Source: Lamellibrachia satsuma
Taxonomy: Eukaryota > Annelida > Polychaeta > Sabellida > Siboglinidae
DNA length: 64,000 bases
Assembly: GCA_033239005.1 (NCBI GenBank)
Contig: BSQZ01000070.1
Coordinates: 1,766,617 to 1,830,616, forward strand
Reading direction: 5' to 3'
The translations under genes were made by a program, and so were the position numbers. Numbering within the stretch: position 1 is the stretch's first letter; every line of letters begins with the position of its first letter. The notes beneath the pieces were generated by a model, which was given only the letters and a program-made list of their open reading frames with translations, ran no database searches and had not been told where the DNA came from. Positions 1 to 18,771 of this stretch are shown piece after piece.

Positions 1-2381
<2,381 letters not shown>

Positions 2382-3459
2382 CCTATTGAGCCTTCCTGGA
2401 GAGCACGCACCCTAAAATACAGTGTATGGCCTATTGAGCCTTCCTGGAGAGCACGCACCCTAAAATACAGTGTATGGCCTATTGAGCCTTCCTGGAGAGC
2501 ACGCACCCTAAAATACAGTGTATGGCCTATTGAGCCTTCCTGGAGAGCACGCACCCTAAAATACAGTGTATGGCCTATTGGGCCTTCCTGGAGAACACGC
2601 ACCCTAAACTACAGTGTATGGCCTATTGGGTCTTCCTGGAGAGCACGCACCCTAAAATACAGTGTATGGCCTATTGGGCCTTCCTGGAGAGCACGCACCC
2701 TAAAATACAGTGTATGGCCTATTGAGCCTACCTGGAGAGCACGCACCCTAAAATACAGTGTATGGCCTATTGAGCCTTCCTGGAGAGCACGCACCCTAAA
2801 ATACAGTGTATGGCCTATTGGGCCTTCCTGGAGAGCACGCACCCTAAAATACAGTGTATGGCCTATTGGGCCTTCCTGGAGAACACGCACCCTAAAATAC
2901 AGTGTATGGCCTATTGGGCCTTCCTGGAGAGCACGCACCCTAAAATACAGTGTATGGCCTATTGAGCCTTCCTGGAGAGCACGCACCCTAAAATACAGTG
3001 TATGGCCTATTGGGCCTTCCTGGAGAGCACGCACCCTAAAATACAGTGTATGGCCTATTGGGCCTTCCTGGAGAGCACGCACCCTAAAATACAGTGTATG
3101 GCCTATTGGGCCTTCCTGGAGAACACGCACCCTAAAATTCGGGCCTTCCTGGAGAACACGCACCCTAAAATACAGTGTATGGCCTATTGGGCCTTCCTGG
3201 AGAGCACGCACCCTAAAATACAGTGTATGGCCTATTGGGCCTTCCTAGAGAACACTCACCCTAAAATACAGTGTATGGCCTATTGGGCCTTCCTGGAGAG
3301 CACGCACCCTAAAATACAGTGTATGGCCTATTGGGTCTTCCTGGAGAACACGCACCCTAAAATACAGTGTATGGCCTATTGGGCCTTCCTGGAGAACACG
3401 CACCCTAACATACAGTGTATGGCCTATTGGGCCTTCCTGGAGAGCACGCACCCTAAAAT
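2382..3459. repeat. 48-bp minisatellite, about 23 units
   Basis: The unit begins cctattgagccttcctgg and ends acagtgtatgg. Sixteen units start every 48 bp from 2382 to 3102; then comes one shortened 33-bp unit (about 3150-3182), five more full units from 3183, and a partial last unit. Main variants are GAG/GGG and AGAGCA/AGAACA. Because 48 and 33 are multiples of three and the unit lacks stops in several frames, it stays open for up to about 290 codons on the + strand and 200 on the - strand. Variation shows no preference for third codon positions, and no start context or splice signal stands out, so I treat it as non-coding. Confidence 0.97.
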
Positions 3460-5550
3460 CTTCACAAATAACAAAAAAGAGGTCCACATATTTGTATTTA
3501 CTATCACAACCAGTATACACGTAACGTATAACATGCATTTGTGCACCCGATGTCGACGCTACATGGAAGTTGTTCATCAACTAAACTACATTTCATTAGT
3601 ATACATGCAACAGTTGCAGTTTGTTAAAAGTGTCAGGTTATGAATTATTAAACGATGGTATTAATAAACGACGAATACACTATATGTGCAATTTAAAAAA
3701 AACTAGCTCGCTACAGGATACGATTTGTGCTGAATACTGATGTGCCGCAAATCATCAACGGTAATTGTCATATATAGAATGATATTGTTTGATACGGCAA
3801 CCGGGGACATATTCCCATAAGGGGCTATAGTGAAACATTCCCACAAGGGGTTATACTGAAATATTCCCACAAGAATTATAGTGAAACACTGCCATTACCT
3901 CACGGGAATGCACACATTACAAAGACAAGCACACCGTGTTATGTTGTCACAATAAATTACGTTGCGCTGCAATGCGTTTCACTGAACTGCGCTGAGAGTT
4001 TCCCATTACCGGTTCTGATATTGACCTTTACTTTGGTCAGAATTGTCGGTTTTTTGTGTGTTCCCAGGGAAGGACACGTCGTTGGGCCGACGTCACAACC
4101 GGACAATCCGGAGTACCTTTCATCGGATTTCGGATTATCTTGGGTACTCCTTGGGTACTCCATTTCCCGCGAAAGTCCCGGTGTCCTCCGTGTAATGCTT
4201 AGCTTGAATATAATTTTATTTATCTTTACTTGTTTTTCTTCCATAAATGACGAGTTTATTTTATATTCAACTACATAACAACTTTGTTGACAAACTAGAT
4301 TTTAAAATAGCATTGTTTGTCATACGTTTCACCTGACCAGGACGAGGTGACGCCGCCTCGTGTCACAGTCGGACGGACGTCTAAGTGACAAACTGATGTG
4401 ACAGCGTCGGCGCGATATCGGCCCACCGACGTCTCGCCACACGAACGTAAACAACAACCATCCCATTATGCAAAATTCGTCGTTTACGCCACCCTCACCC
4501 CAGACGTGTCATTAGCGCATTGTGTTTATTAACCGAGTCTACAGCCAGCGTAGATAGCGTTACTACAAACACAATGCCCGAACCGTACCGCAGGCCAGGC
4601 CGTCACCCGGCCCGCAAAAAATCACCGCTATATCGGTGTGCGAGTCAATGCAATGAGCACCCGCATGTATATTTCGTCAACGAATGGGCGTTCCGGCTGA
4701 CAGCTAAAATGGCAGTCCGATGATCGCTTTGTGTGTGCTCAATGGCTGTCATATTGGTTACCGGGTGTCGAGCGATAAGGGGAATAATATATGGACAATC
4801 CCCTTCCCCTGGCCGGCCCACATTGGTGCAAGCCATTCCACAAATAGGGCATCTTCTTTGAAGATAACGTTGAAAGATGATGTGTTCATTATAAATCAAC
4901 CGCAGTGACAATCGTGGCCATGTTAAATATATACCGCGCACGATAACATTCAGGATTCAGGCGATTGACTGTCCATATACAGGCGGGCACTGCGCATGTC
5001 ATGCTAACGCCAAATTAAGTATTTTTGTTTATCTTTAAATGTATTTATATATTTTTTTCGTCGCATTTGTTGTGTAATTGATGGATTTCACATTAGTGAA
5101 ATCCACACCGCTCTAAGCGTCTATCGCGTAGCCTGGACGCTTGCGCAAGTCAAGCGTTAAATGTCACTGCCAATTAAGTTTAGACGAACCTTATGCAGCA
5201 ACATAGGGATCAGTTTTTATTTCTGTAAGATATCGTAGTTTTACGTTCGATATATTAAGATTAATGTAATGTTGGGAACAGCGATGTGACGGTAGTTGTG
5301 TAGTATATCAGTGAAAACGGCAATAAATATAACAACTCCCGAAGAACCGTCGTCGCGAGAGACGACATTAGGCGTTAGATATGTGGGTGGGGTTAATATG
5401 ATACGCTCCAAAGCGGTTGTCGAGTGAACAGTCCCATGGTAGGACTTGTGGGGCGATGGCTGATTGCCCCGCGAACGCACGCTCTGGTTGTGTGAAGGGT
5501 AAACAAAACGTAAAGGAACGCGAAGGTTATAATCGACGGGTCGCACATAT
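3460..5550. other. Unassigned non-coding stretch with minor repeats
   Basis: It contains a degenerate tandem repeat of attcccacaagg...tatagtgaaac (about 3807-3890, three copies), CpG-rich DNA at 4330-4640, and a small perfect hairpin, ggatttcac-atta-gtgaaatcc, near 5083-5104. No gene recognised. Confidence 0.45.
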
Positions 5551-5649
5551 GCACGTACGCACGCACGTACGCACGCACGCACGTACGCACGTACGTACGC
5601 ACGCACGCACGCACGCACGTACGCACGCACGCATACACGGACGCATACA
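5551..5649. repeat. (ACGC)/(ACGT) tetranucleotide tract
   Basis: Alternating purine-pyrimidine tract of mixed acgcacgt and acgcacgc units, interrupted by a few ATAC units at the right end. Confidence 0.97.
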
Positions 5650-9729
<4,080 letters not shown>

Positions 9730-10172
9730 ATGACAGGTGGGAAGATCAGACCCGACGAAGGTGTAATGGCACCTGAAGGTCGGAAATTAAAATAAAAAGC
9801 GGATACAACTTTAACAAAAAGCGGGAACATCTCTTTAAACGGGGGCGTAAGATTTATCCGTTGATGGCTTCAAATAGCCGTTTCGAACTGACATCGTTTT
9901 GCCAGCGATTACAAATCGGTCCTACGTAATTTCATCAATGAAATACTTCATCATGTCGCCAAACCAACTGCTCGTTGACAAGTCACGCAAGTCGAACGAA
10001 TCAGTGAATAGCGTAGCAGCGGCACGTCGTCATAACTGACACGTCTATATATCTTTTTATCCTCTGTAGAAATATAACCGCGATAACTCGAGCAAATCAT
10101 CGCAGATTACACTTAATGGGTGTGCGATGCTATGGGTTGATAAACACTTTCCAACTATTATTATCTACCTGT
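9730..10172. other. Unassigned non-coding stretch
   Basis: No gene, repeat array or terminal inverted repeat recognised here. Confidence 0.35.
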
Positions 10173-10438
10173 GGTTAAATGTTAAATTCGATGTTTTTGC
10201 TTGTCTCATTTCAAATTAATTTTGCGAAAAATCTAACCTACCAAGTATCCACTGCAACATGCTAGCTCGTTTGTGCAACTAACGACTGAAGTCAATTCTT
10301 TCAATGATTTGAACGTAAATAGGCATTGTTTTATTAAACAGACTGCGCACATTATTTAAGCTAATCACACACTACACATATGGACATAAAGGAACCGGAT
10401 TCGCGATGGGCAGAACCATTTGAGGACGAATCTTTAAA
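10173..10438 (+). mobile_element. Internally deleted copy of a CTTAAAG-TIR DNA transposon family
   Basis: The ends match the 502-bp element at 40551-41052: the left part (ttttgcgaaaaatctaacct, then atccactgcaacatgct) and the right part (agtcaattctttcaatga through acatatggacataa and aaccggattcgcga). The middle of roughly 240 bp is missing. It ends in ctttaaa, like the inverted end of the family. No coding capacity. Confidence 0.8.
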
Positions 10439-11210
10439 CGGAAGCGCCGACCTGTAAACGCGAGCCCTGGAAGCGGTTGGTCGCGTTGATCGCAAACTGC
10501 ACTGACGCTGTCGCAGTCTTCGACAGACGATATTGCTGGTGATCGTTAGTAATACTATCGTACCCACTTCTGGCATCAGTGCGAATCAACGTGGATCTAG
10601 GGAGAGGTTGTTATTAAAGGCGGCACGAATGCCGTTCTTGCAGCCCGTAGAACGCGCCTGCCTTCACCTGTCACGTCGAATAAAGGCCGCGGTGTTGGGT
10701 GGACGCTAGGCGGGCGACTCGATTGCTGCCCGCGGGCTCGCGACCCGGCGATCAGCTGCCGTGTCATCGACTGGGCTGCGACAACTGTAAATCTGGCGAA
10801 ACCCTCCGACCCACCACGACTCGGGAGCCGTGTCTGCGGACAATATCCTCGCGCCCGGCGTGTCAAGGCAGCACGCACAGCGAGCGGTGATAGAACCCGT
10901 GCGGTGTCGACTCTTTCAGTGCGATGTCTTGTCGAGCGAGATAACCACAGATGCGATCGCGTTCGTCCGATCGAAGATCGCGTTGTGCGTTCGCGTTCTG
11001 ACTTGGACGGCGAGATCTGATGATGATTTGTACGCGCGTCACTGCGCACGAACAACGGACGTCGGGTTCGATTAAACTTATGAAGCTGTCTGCTTTGTGT
11101 CGACGGACGCACCTTGCACGCCGACGCACGCTTCGTGCGCCCGGTTTGACACGGGGACGGCTGGGTAGTTCGTCGCTCGGTCGCTGGCTTCGTTCGAAAC
11201 ATTAGCGGAC
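10439..11210. other. CpG-rich segment without recognised gene
   Basis: GC- and CpG-rich DNA that stays open on both strands; the longest frame is 201 codons on the minus strand (10597-11202), rich in Arg, Ser and Thr with no domain I recognise. Overlapping frames on both strands argue for composition, not coding. It could be an unmethylated regulatory or first-exon region within SoxE intron 1, but no promoter element is visible. Confidence 0.35.
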
Positions 11211-12810
11211 TTTATTACCGAAATACTAATCCTACTTCGAGTTCTTTACACTTCACCCAGCGACATATGTTTCCATTCAAACGCCAACACGACTTCTCTG
11301 TTTGACTCCATGTCATGTACGAATGTACGTGTGCATGCCACACACGACGATGGTACGCTACGTGCACCCGTTAAACAGAACCACAAACTTGTGAACGGCG
11401 TGAATCGAGTCGTCGCGTCTCAAACCGGCCAACAGCAATACCACAGAGATACTCCGCGCCGCCTTCCTTTATCGGTCCGTCTACCGCATACCAAATAATC
11501 ACCGGCTTCTGGTCCAAAAGATGTCGACGCGATATGCCGTCAGCTTTCATTCGCCGTGTCGGGTACCGTTATAAATACCACACGTCACCTGTAAGCGGTA
11601 ATCGTTCGTGGTACGTCTGTCAACATTTGACTCCGGGGAAGGCTTCGTGGAATTTGTCACCAACCGTTCTCTAAATACTCACCCCGTGTATATTTGTGTT
11701 TTCCCTCGGGGAATGTAGTCAACTGTCATAAATAACTATACAAGCATGTATATATATAAAGTGCTGAACTCAGAAGGGTACTTATTGGGTGTCCACCTCC
11801 TGTCTCATGGGAAGGCGGATTGTATGTTTCTCAGGTTACCCTGGGAACAAACCCGAATGAACAGAAGAGAGATGCTATATACTGATGCGGCTTCCATCAA
11901 CGTCACGTATTTAGCACATACGGGAATTTGCAGAATTTACGCGACATCTAAAATAGTCTCCATGTGTTACTCATTCTGAGCCGTCTAGACGTTTCATCGG
12001 CGTAAAATATCTTCGGCCGACTACGTCATAAAACAACATCAGACCGCGACAAAACGACGAGCAGTCTCACTGAAGTAACCGCGACGCAATTACAACATCG
12101 CCGCCGATAGAAATTCATCCGTCGACGATAAACGCTGAAACGACGTCGGACGGCCAAAAAAGGTTAACGCAGCGGACGATTCAGCACTCGCACGCAAGAC
12201 GTGCGTGCTGAGAACGTGCTGACGTGACGTCATCGCGACTACTCTCTCTCTCTCTCTCTCTCTCGTCTCGGTTCGCGCACACATTGTGGCGACGCACCCA
12301 TTGTGTTGACGGCACAAAAGAAAGTGGTTACGCTTTTGTTGTTTGCTGTCGCCGACGTTTGATTAACTCCTTCGCCCGTCGCGCATTTCCGGTTCCTTTG
12401 TTCGCAGTGAGTTATCGGCCGGGCCCCGCCGCGGGTTACTGGAGGGTGCCGACTTGATAACATGCGACAAGCGTTCGGCGACAAAAAAGTGTTGCTTTAA
12501 ATGAGCGACGCGAGTGTCGATCTGCGTTCGTTACGATATATTAACGATGAGCATTGTTGCGTCGGGTCATTAACGGAGCACAAGGCGATAAAACTGCGAT
12601 CTTTGAGTTTCGCAAAGCGAGAGAACATGACACCAAACACCGGTAGCAGAAAGTGACGGTTGGTGCGTGTGCTCGGGAGAGATCCGTCTCGATACGGTTC
12701 ACTGACGAGGTCTGCATGGGTTCTCTCAGCCGTCAATATACGTGAAGTCGCTCAACCGTGAGTGGCTAGCACCTGGGTCGTTTCTGGGGGTTAGCCTGTG
12801 AGACACTGAT
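11211..12810. other. Unassigned non-coding stretch
   Basis: A mix of CpG-rich (12000-12480) and neutral DNA with a (CT)12 run at 12241-12264. No gene recognised. Confidence 0.35.
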
Positions 12811-12840
12811 ACGCACGCACGCACGCACGCACGCACGCAC

Positions 12841-12873
<33 letters not shown>
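12811..12873. repeat. (ACGC)n-(AC)n compound microsatellite
   Basis: Seven to eight ACGC units are followed directly by about sixteen AC units. Confidence 0.98.
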
Positions 12874-12874
<1 letters not shown>

Positions 12875-13586
12875 ACTCGCGTTTCGTCATGTCATAACAA
12901 AACAATGATTGAGTCGCTTCAGCTGAATATGAAGACATTTAGTGGCCTGACAAGTCGGATGTGTGTTCGCGAGATGTTGCTTCGATTTAAATTTACTACA
13001 TAATATTATGATATAATGATATAATGTGTTAGATGTAAACTAGTTCATATGTTTATTATACAGAATACCCCAAGTAATCAAGTAATATGTTTAAACATTT
13101 GATTGAACACCATTTACTCTTACACTCAGTTATTCAAACACAAACGTGTTTTTACACACGCTCTATCTGCATGTGGGCCTGAAAAAAAAATCCTCTCAGG
13201 TGATAGAGTTAAGTAGCGACTTAGTCGTTGCGGGGAGCCACCACCTTCACGTGGAGATATCACCTTAGTCCAGACGCGTGCGCAGTCACCAGCGCGCGTC
13301 GACGCCGCAAGTATTTCCTTCCTGCATTATTGGAAGCCCCCTGGTTACTACACCGACCCGAGCGGGCCTTCTGTGGTTCCTCGGATCCGCGGGGGTCGCC
13401 GTGTGTTATCGCTCTCTAACACCGAATTATATTAGTTGCGACACGACTCTGGCTCGGGTCGAATGAGGTGGAGCCCTATTTTTAGAAGGGTTGTATCCCT
13501 ACTTACAATCAGATTTCGTTTGTTGTTGGTCAGTCAGAAGTCAGGTCAACCGCCCGATGTGACGAATATATAAAGTGAAATTATAG
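12874..13586. other. Unassigned non-coding stretch
   Basis: AT-rich to 13140, then CpG-rich around 13230-13420. No gene or element recognised. Confidence 0.35.
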
Positions 13587-14215
13587 TTGTCGCGTGGCTC
13601 CTCCGTAAACTTTCCCGGTCGGGGGGAAGCTTGCATATAAAGAATTATAATTGTCGCGTGGCTCCTCCGTAAACTTTCCCGGTCGGGGGGAAGCTTGCAT
13701 ATAAAGAATTATAATTGTCGCGTGGCTCCTCCGTAAACTTTCCCGGTCGGGGGGAAGCTTGCATATAAAGAATTATAATTGTCGCGTGGCTCCTCCGTAA
13801 ACTTTCCCGGTCGGGGGGAAGCTTGCATATAAAGAATTATAATTGTCGCGTGGTTCCTCCGTAAACTTTCCCGGTCGGGGGAAGCTTGCATATAAAGAAT
13901 TATAATTGTCGCGTGGCTCCTCCGTAAACATTCCCGGTCGGGGGGAAGCTTGCATATAAAGAATTGTAATTGTCGCGTGGCTCCTCCGTAAACTTTCCCG
14001 GTCGGGGGAAGCTTGCATATAAAGAATTATAATTGTCGCGTGGCTCCTCCGTAAACATTCCCGGTCGGGGGGAAGCTTGCATATAAAGAATTGTAATTGT
14101 CGCGTGGCTCCTCCGTAAACTTTCCCGGTCGGGGGAAGCTTGCATATAAAGAATTATAATTGTCGCGTGGCTCCTCCATAAACTTTCCCGGTCGGGGGGA
14201 AGCTTGCATATAAAG
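13587..14215. repeat. 64-bp minisatellite, 10 units
   Basis: Units start at 13587, 13651, 13715, 13779, 13843, 13906, 13970, 14033, 14097 and 14160; some are 63 bp because a run of six G has lost one. Each unit contains ggctcctccgtaaac, cccggtcgggg, a HindIII site (aagctt) and gcatataaagaatt, which includes a TATA-like TATAAA. The array is highly homogeneous. Confidence 0.97.
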
Positions 14216-15791
<1,576 letters not shown>

Positions 15792-16551
15792 GTCTCTGAC
15801 ACAAACAAACGTGAGACAAAACCAGAATGACGTTGCACATTATCGAGCGCCGCCTTCAGACGAATCAACGACGCCCATCGCGTCGTCTGTTTAGATTGCT
15901 CTGACGTTCTGTCACCAATAAAGAAACAGCAGCGTAAAAACATCGGGAAGTCTGCACTCTACCGTTTACACATTCGCCCTATCATCGCCGCTAACGATTT
16001 CTCCACTGACGACTCCCGTCCTGTTTATTATTCCGCCAGTATCGTTTTACATTAGGCGCTATTCCAGGCTTCGTGGGTCGCAGCTCAACCGTCTTCGATG
16101 ACATTTCAAGAGTCGGTGTCAAACGTAGAACCTATAATTTTCCTACCAATGAAAAAACGTTCGGTGTTCGAGCAATGATAGCGACAACACCGCTATCGAA
16201 CTGTGTTGTGTAGGGTACATTTCTTGCATTGTAAATCGGACTAATATCTAAGAGTCTACGTAGTATCATGCTAAGCTGTTTTCGCCGAACCGAAAAGCCA
16301 CAGTAAAAACATCCCTGCATGGAAACGCCATTGTGTTCCGCGTTACGACGAAGAAGAAAAGAAAATAAACAGGCGAGCGGTATTTTATCGCAAGCAAATA
16401 TATCAACATTTCTCCGTTACTGCACAGGAGCTGCACAAACTGGTTTGATGTTCTGGGCCTCTAACATCGTTCTCAGTATAACGTTGACCTCTTGTGTGTG
16501 ACTTTAACAAAAATAGTTCAACCTCCTCTTAGGTAGACGCCGGTAGCCTCT
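15792..16551. other. Presumed SoxE intron 1 sequence upstream of the HMG exon
   Basis: No coding sequence recognised. The first half of the HMG box (a RPMNAFMVW-type motif) was looked for here and further upstream and not found. Confidence 0.4.
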
Positions 16552-16631
16552 AGTTAACACTCAATCCAAACATTATATGTCCAGCAGTCAGAGTTAACAC
16601 TCAATCCAAACATTATATGTCCGGCAGTCAG
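16552..16631 (+). repeat. 40-bp tandem duplication just upstream of the SoxE HMG exon
   Basis: Two 40-bp copies (16552-16591 and 16592-16631) differ at a single base. Each begins with agttaacactc, whose TTAAC core resembles a branch-point sequence. The second copy ends 30 nt before the acceptor AG at 16660-16661. Confidence 0.95.
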
Positions 16632-16661
16632 AGTGATCACGTCTGTCGTTTACTTCTGCAG

Positions 16662-16863
16662 GTTGCTGAACGACGGGGAGAAGAAGCCGTTCATCGAGGA
16701 GGCGGAGAGACTGCGGCAACAACACAAGCGAGACTACCCGGACTACAAATACCAGCCCCGGCGTCGTAAGCCGCTCAAGGGGGCCATGGACTCGAACAGC
16801 AACGGCAGCAGTGGCGGCAGTCCGCCCGACCTCTCGCCCGCCATGCTTTACAAACACATGCAG
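16662..16863 (+). CDS. soxE: SoxE transcription factor, internal exon with C-terminal half of HMG box
   Basis: The exon encodes the last part of an HMG DNA-binding box ([10 protein letters not shown], then EEAERLR, then [13 protein letters not shown]), closely matching the Sox8/9/10 pattern LLNESEKRPFVEEAERLR...[12 protein letters not shown]. This half of the box holds helix 3 and the basic C-terminal nuclear localisation signal (PRRRK). Sox HMG boxes bind and bend DNA in the minor groove in the nucleus. The acceptor is ttctgcAG at 16660-16661. The first base completes an Arg codon split in phase 2, where SoxE genes interrupt the HMG box (family position recalled, not aligned). The donor is CAG|GTCAGT after 16863, phase 0. 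After the box come Ser/Gly/Asn-rich residues and [15 protein letters not shown]. It contributes 67 complete codons. The missing first half of the HMG box must lie in an upstream exon that I did not find in this window. Confidence 0.93.
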
Positions 16864-17435
16864 GTCAGTGTGAATGCTGGAATTCATTTAACTATTCTTT
16901 GTTAATACTAATAATAATAGCACAGTACTAGCATAAGATATTACTCGAATTATGCAACGTTTCTTCTGTTTCCATTGCCAATGTCCTATGATAAAATAAT
17001 GAAAGTAACAATAACAATAATAATTATTATAATGCGATGTGCGTTTGTGAGAGACACGGACTACAAACAATTTGCTGTTTGTCATTGGTCAATATTTGTT
17101 GGTCAGTAGACGCGGACCACATGCAATCGAGCGTTTGTCATTGGTCAATGCAATTAATTTAGGCCCTTTGCATGCCGGGCAGAGTGACAAGATATGAAAT
17201 TAACTGCGATGTATTAAAATTACTCCAGATAAATGTAATTGCTTAGTTGGTTGCGGATAATTTATTTTATAAAAATAAAACATAATAATCTAAGGATGCA
17301 TGATATATGTAAATTACTGAAACTACATTATGTGTGACAACATAATATTATGAAGACATTATTATTTTATCGCTAAATTAATGTGTCTCTGAAAATGCAG
17401 ACTTATATAAATGCGTTTGTCTTCGACTCCAACAG
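16864..17435 (+). other. SoxE intron between HMG exon and GPPTPPTTPK exon
   Basis: A 572-nt intron with GT donor and AG acceptor, both canonical. It contains a loose direct repeat of gtttgtcattggtcaat at about 17077-17094 and 17133-17150; each copy includes an inverted CCAAT pentamer. Whether these act as regulatory sites is unknown. Confidence 0.85.
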
Positions 17436-17601
17436 GAAGCGCCGTCAAACGACAGCGACTGCGACGTACAACGTCACCGTTCAGCGGTAGGGGGCGCTCA
17501 CGGACCGCCGACGCCGCCAACGACGCCCAAGCAGCCTGGAGAGTCTGCCCACATGCGTCCAGTCGGGCATATGGAACGGGCGATGGGCAGATCATCAAGA
17601 G
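17436..17601 (+). CDS. soxE: SoxE transcription factor, middle exon with GPPTPPTTPK motif
   Basis: The exon begins after the acceptor ccaacAG (17434-17435) in phase 0 and reads EAPSNDSDCDVQ, an Arg/His stretch, then GAHGPPTPPTTPKQPGES, ending AMGRSSR with a donor G|GTGGGT after 17601 (phase 1). GPPTPPTTPK is a hallmark of the SoxE subgroup between the HMG box and the C-terminal activation region, so it separates this gene from SoxB, C, D and F. The exon is 166 nt, 55 full codons. Vertebrate SoxE genes, as I recall them, have no intron between the HMG box end and this motif, so the Q|E junction at 16863/17436 looks like an extra intron. Both splice sites are canonical and the phases agree with the neighbouring exons, which supports a functional gene. 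Confidence 0.9.
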
Positions 17602-17743
17602 GTGGGTTTCGCATGGTTGAGTATATCGCGGTGCTGTGATTTTATATTATGATGCAAGCAGGAGTCTTAATTAATTAATACATTTTCCAGACTTTCACCG
17701 CAATAACAGTTATTATAATATAAGAAAGCTTTCCAAGTTGGGT

Positions 17744-17850
17744 GTTCCAGATTGTATATTTCGACAGTTGTTCCAGACTGTATATTTAGACAGTTGTTCC
17801 AGACTGTATATTTAGACAGTTGTTCCAGACTGTATATTTAGACAGTTATT
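17744..17850 (+). repeat. 26-bp tandem repeat, 4 copies, in SoxE last intron
   Basis: Units start at 17744, 17770, 17796 and 17822, each running gttccagactgtatattt then agacagtt; the first copy differs by two bases. The array is intronic. Confidence 0.95.
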
Positions 17851-18170
17851 CCCACATGAATTTCACCATTCAATTGTGTACATGTTTTACTAAATGCAAA
17901 TATAAGTTTGTTCAAATGAAACAACGAGCCACAGTTTTGGTTCAAGATTGCGGCCGCGTACGATAACGATCAAGTTTTCAATTTGAGACGCCATTCAAAA
18001 TATCAATAGTAAAATCACGGCATCTTTCCAGTTAAGCATCAAGGAACATTATGTTACCCGCTAGCACTATTAGGTCGAACAACAAACGCTTTGACAAATA
18101 GTCTACGATGTATTTAAACCACGAACGTATTTAAACCAGGAACATGTTTAAATTAGGACAAGGAATCGAT

Positions 18171-18189
18171 TGACGTCATGTTGACGTCA
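18171..18189 (+). promoter_or_regulatory. Two perfect CRE octamers (TGACGTCA) in SoxE intron
   Basis: The palindromic CREB/ATF consensus TGACGTCA occurs at 18171-18178 and again at 18182-18189. Centre-to-centre spacing is 11 bp, about one helical turn, so both sites would face the same side of the DNA. The sequence match is direct; enhancer function is inference. The pair could also be a chance duplication of an 11-bp unit. Confidence 0.4.
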
Positions 18190-18566
18190 TATTGAAGTAG
18201 CTTTGTCGCAACTTATTAAGGGCGCCAGTAGTTGCAGACAATGTTAATAACACGTTCAAATTTCACTTTAATAACACGTTCAAATGTTTCTTCAGTGTCT
18301 CACCCGCAGTGAATAAGCTATATGCCGCAACATTATGGCTGATCGGTAGTTTGATCTATTTTAAGTTGTGTCCCTACTACCAAATATATGCTGCCGTAAA
18401 TCAACTTCGTTTTTTTAAGCTGGTAGGCTCCACCCTACAGGTAAACATAATTTGTAAGGTTTTAATAAACGCATTTTCTCGTAAAAATTATCAAAAGTTG
18501 TGCTTTTATTTTAGCCAAAACCATTTTCTATTCAGTAGTGGATATTTATTATTTTATTTCAAGTAG

Positions 18567-18723
18567 CCCCACCACAAACACAACCAGCACAACCACAACC
18601 ACAAACACCGCCACCATAACCACCACAACCACCACCACCACCACAACAACTTCACCAACCACAACAATCAACACCAACGCCACAACCATCACCACCGCCA
18701 CAACCATCACCACCGCCACAACT
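18567..18723 (+). repeat. CCA/CAA-rich low-complexity tract in SoxE intron
   Basis: An imperfect (CCACAA)/(CCACCA)/(ATCACC) tract of about 157 bp that contains almost no G. It ends about 48 nt before the last SoxE acceptor. The reverse strand is G/T-rich. It stays open in some frames only because of its repeat composition. Confidence 0.9.
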
Positions 18724-18771
18724 AGCAGTGGACTTCGACAAGATGACAACTACGTTTATTGGTGCTTTCAG

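Larger units (their letters stand above)
17602..18771 (+). other. SoxE last intron
   Basis: A 1,170-nt GT-AG intron, phase 1, holding a 26-bp tandem repeat, a pair of perfect CRE octamers, and a CCA/CAA-rich tract close to the acceptor (each listed separately). The position just before the PLDF...EFDQYLPPNGH region agrees with the second intron of vertebrate SoxE genes as I recall it. Confidence 0.85.

Noticed and set aside
10597..11202. 201-codon minus-strand open frame
   Set aside because: Arg/Ser/Thr-rich composition of CpG-rich DNA, overlapping frames on the other strand, no recognised domain.
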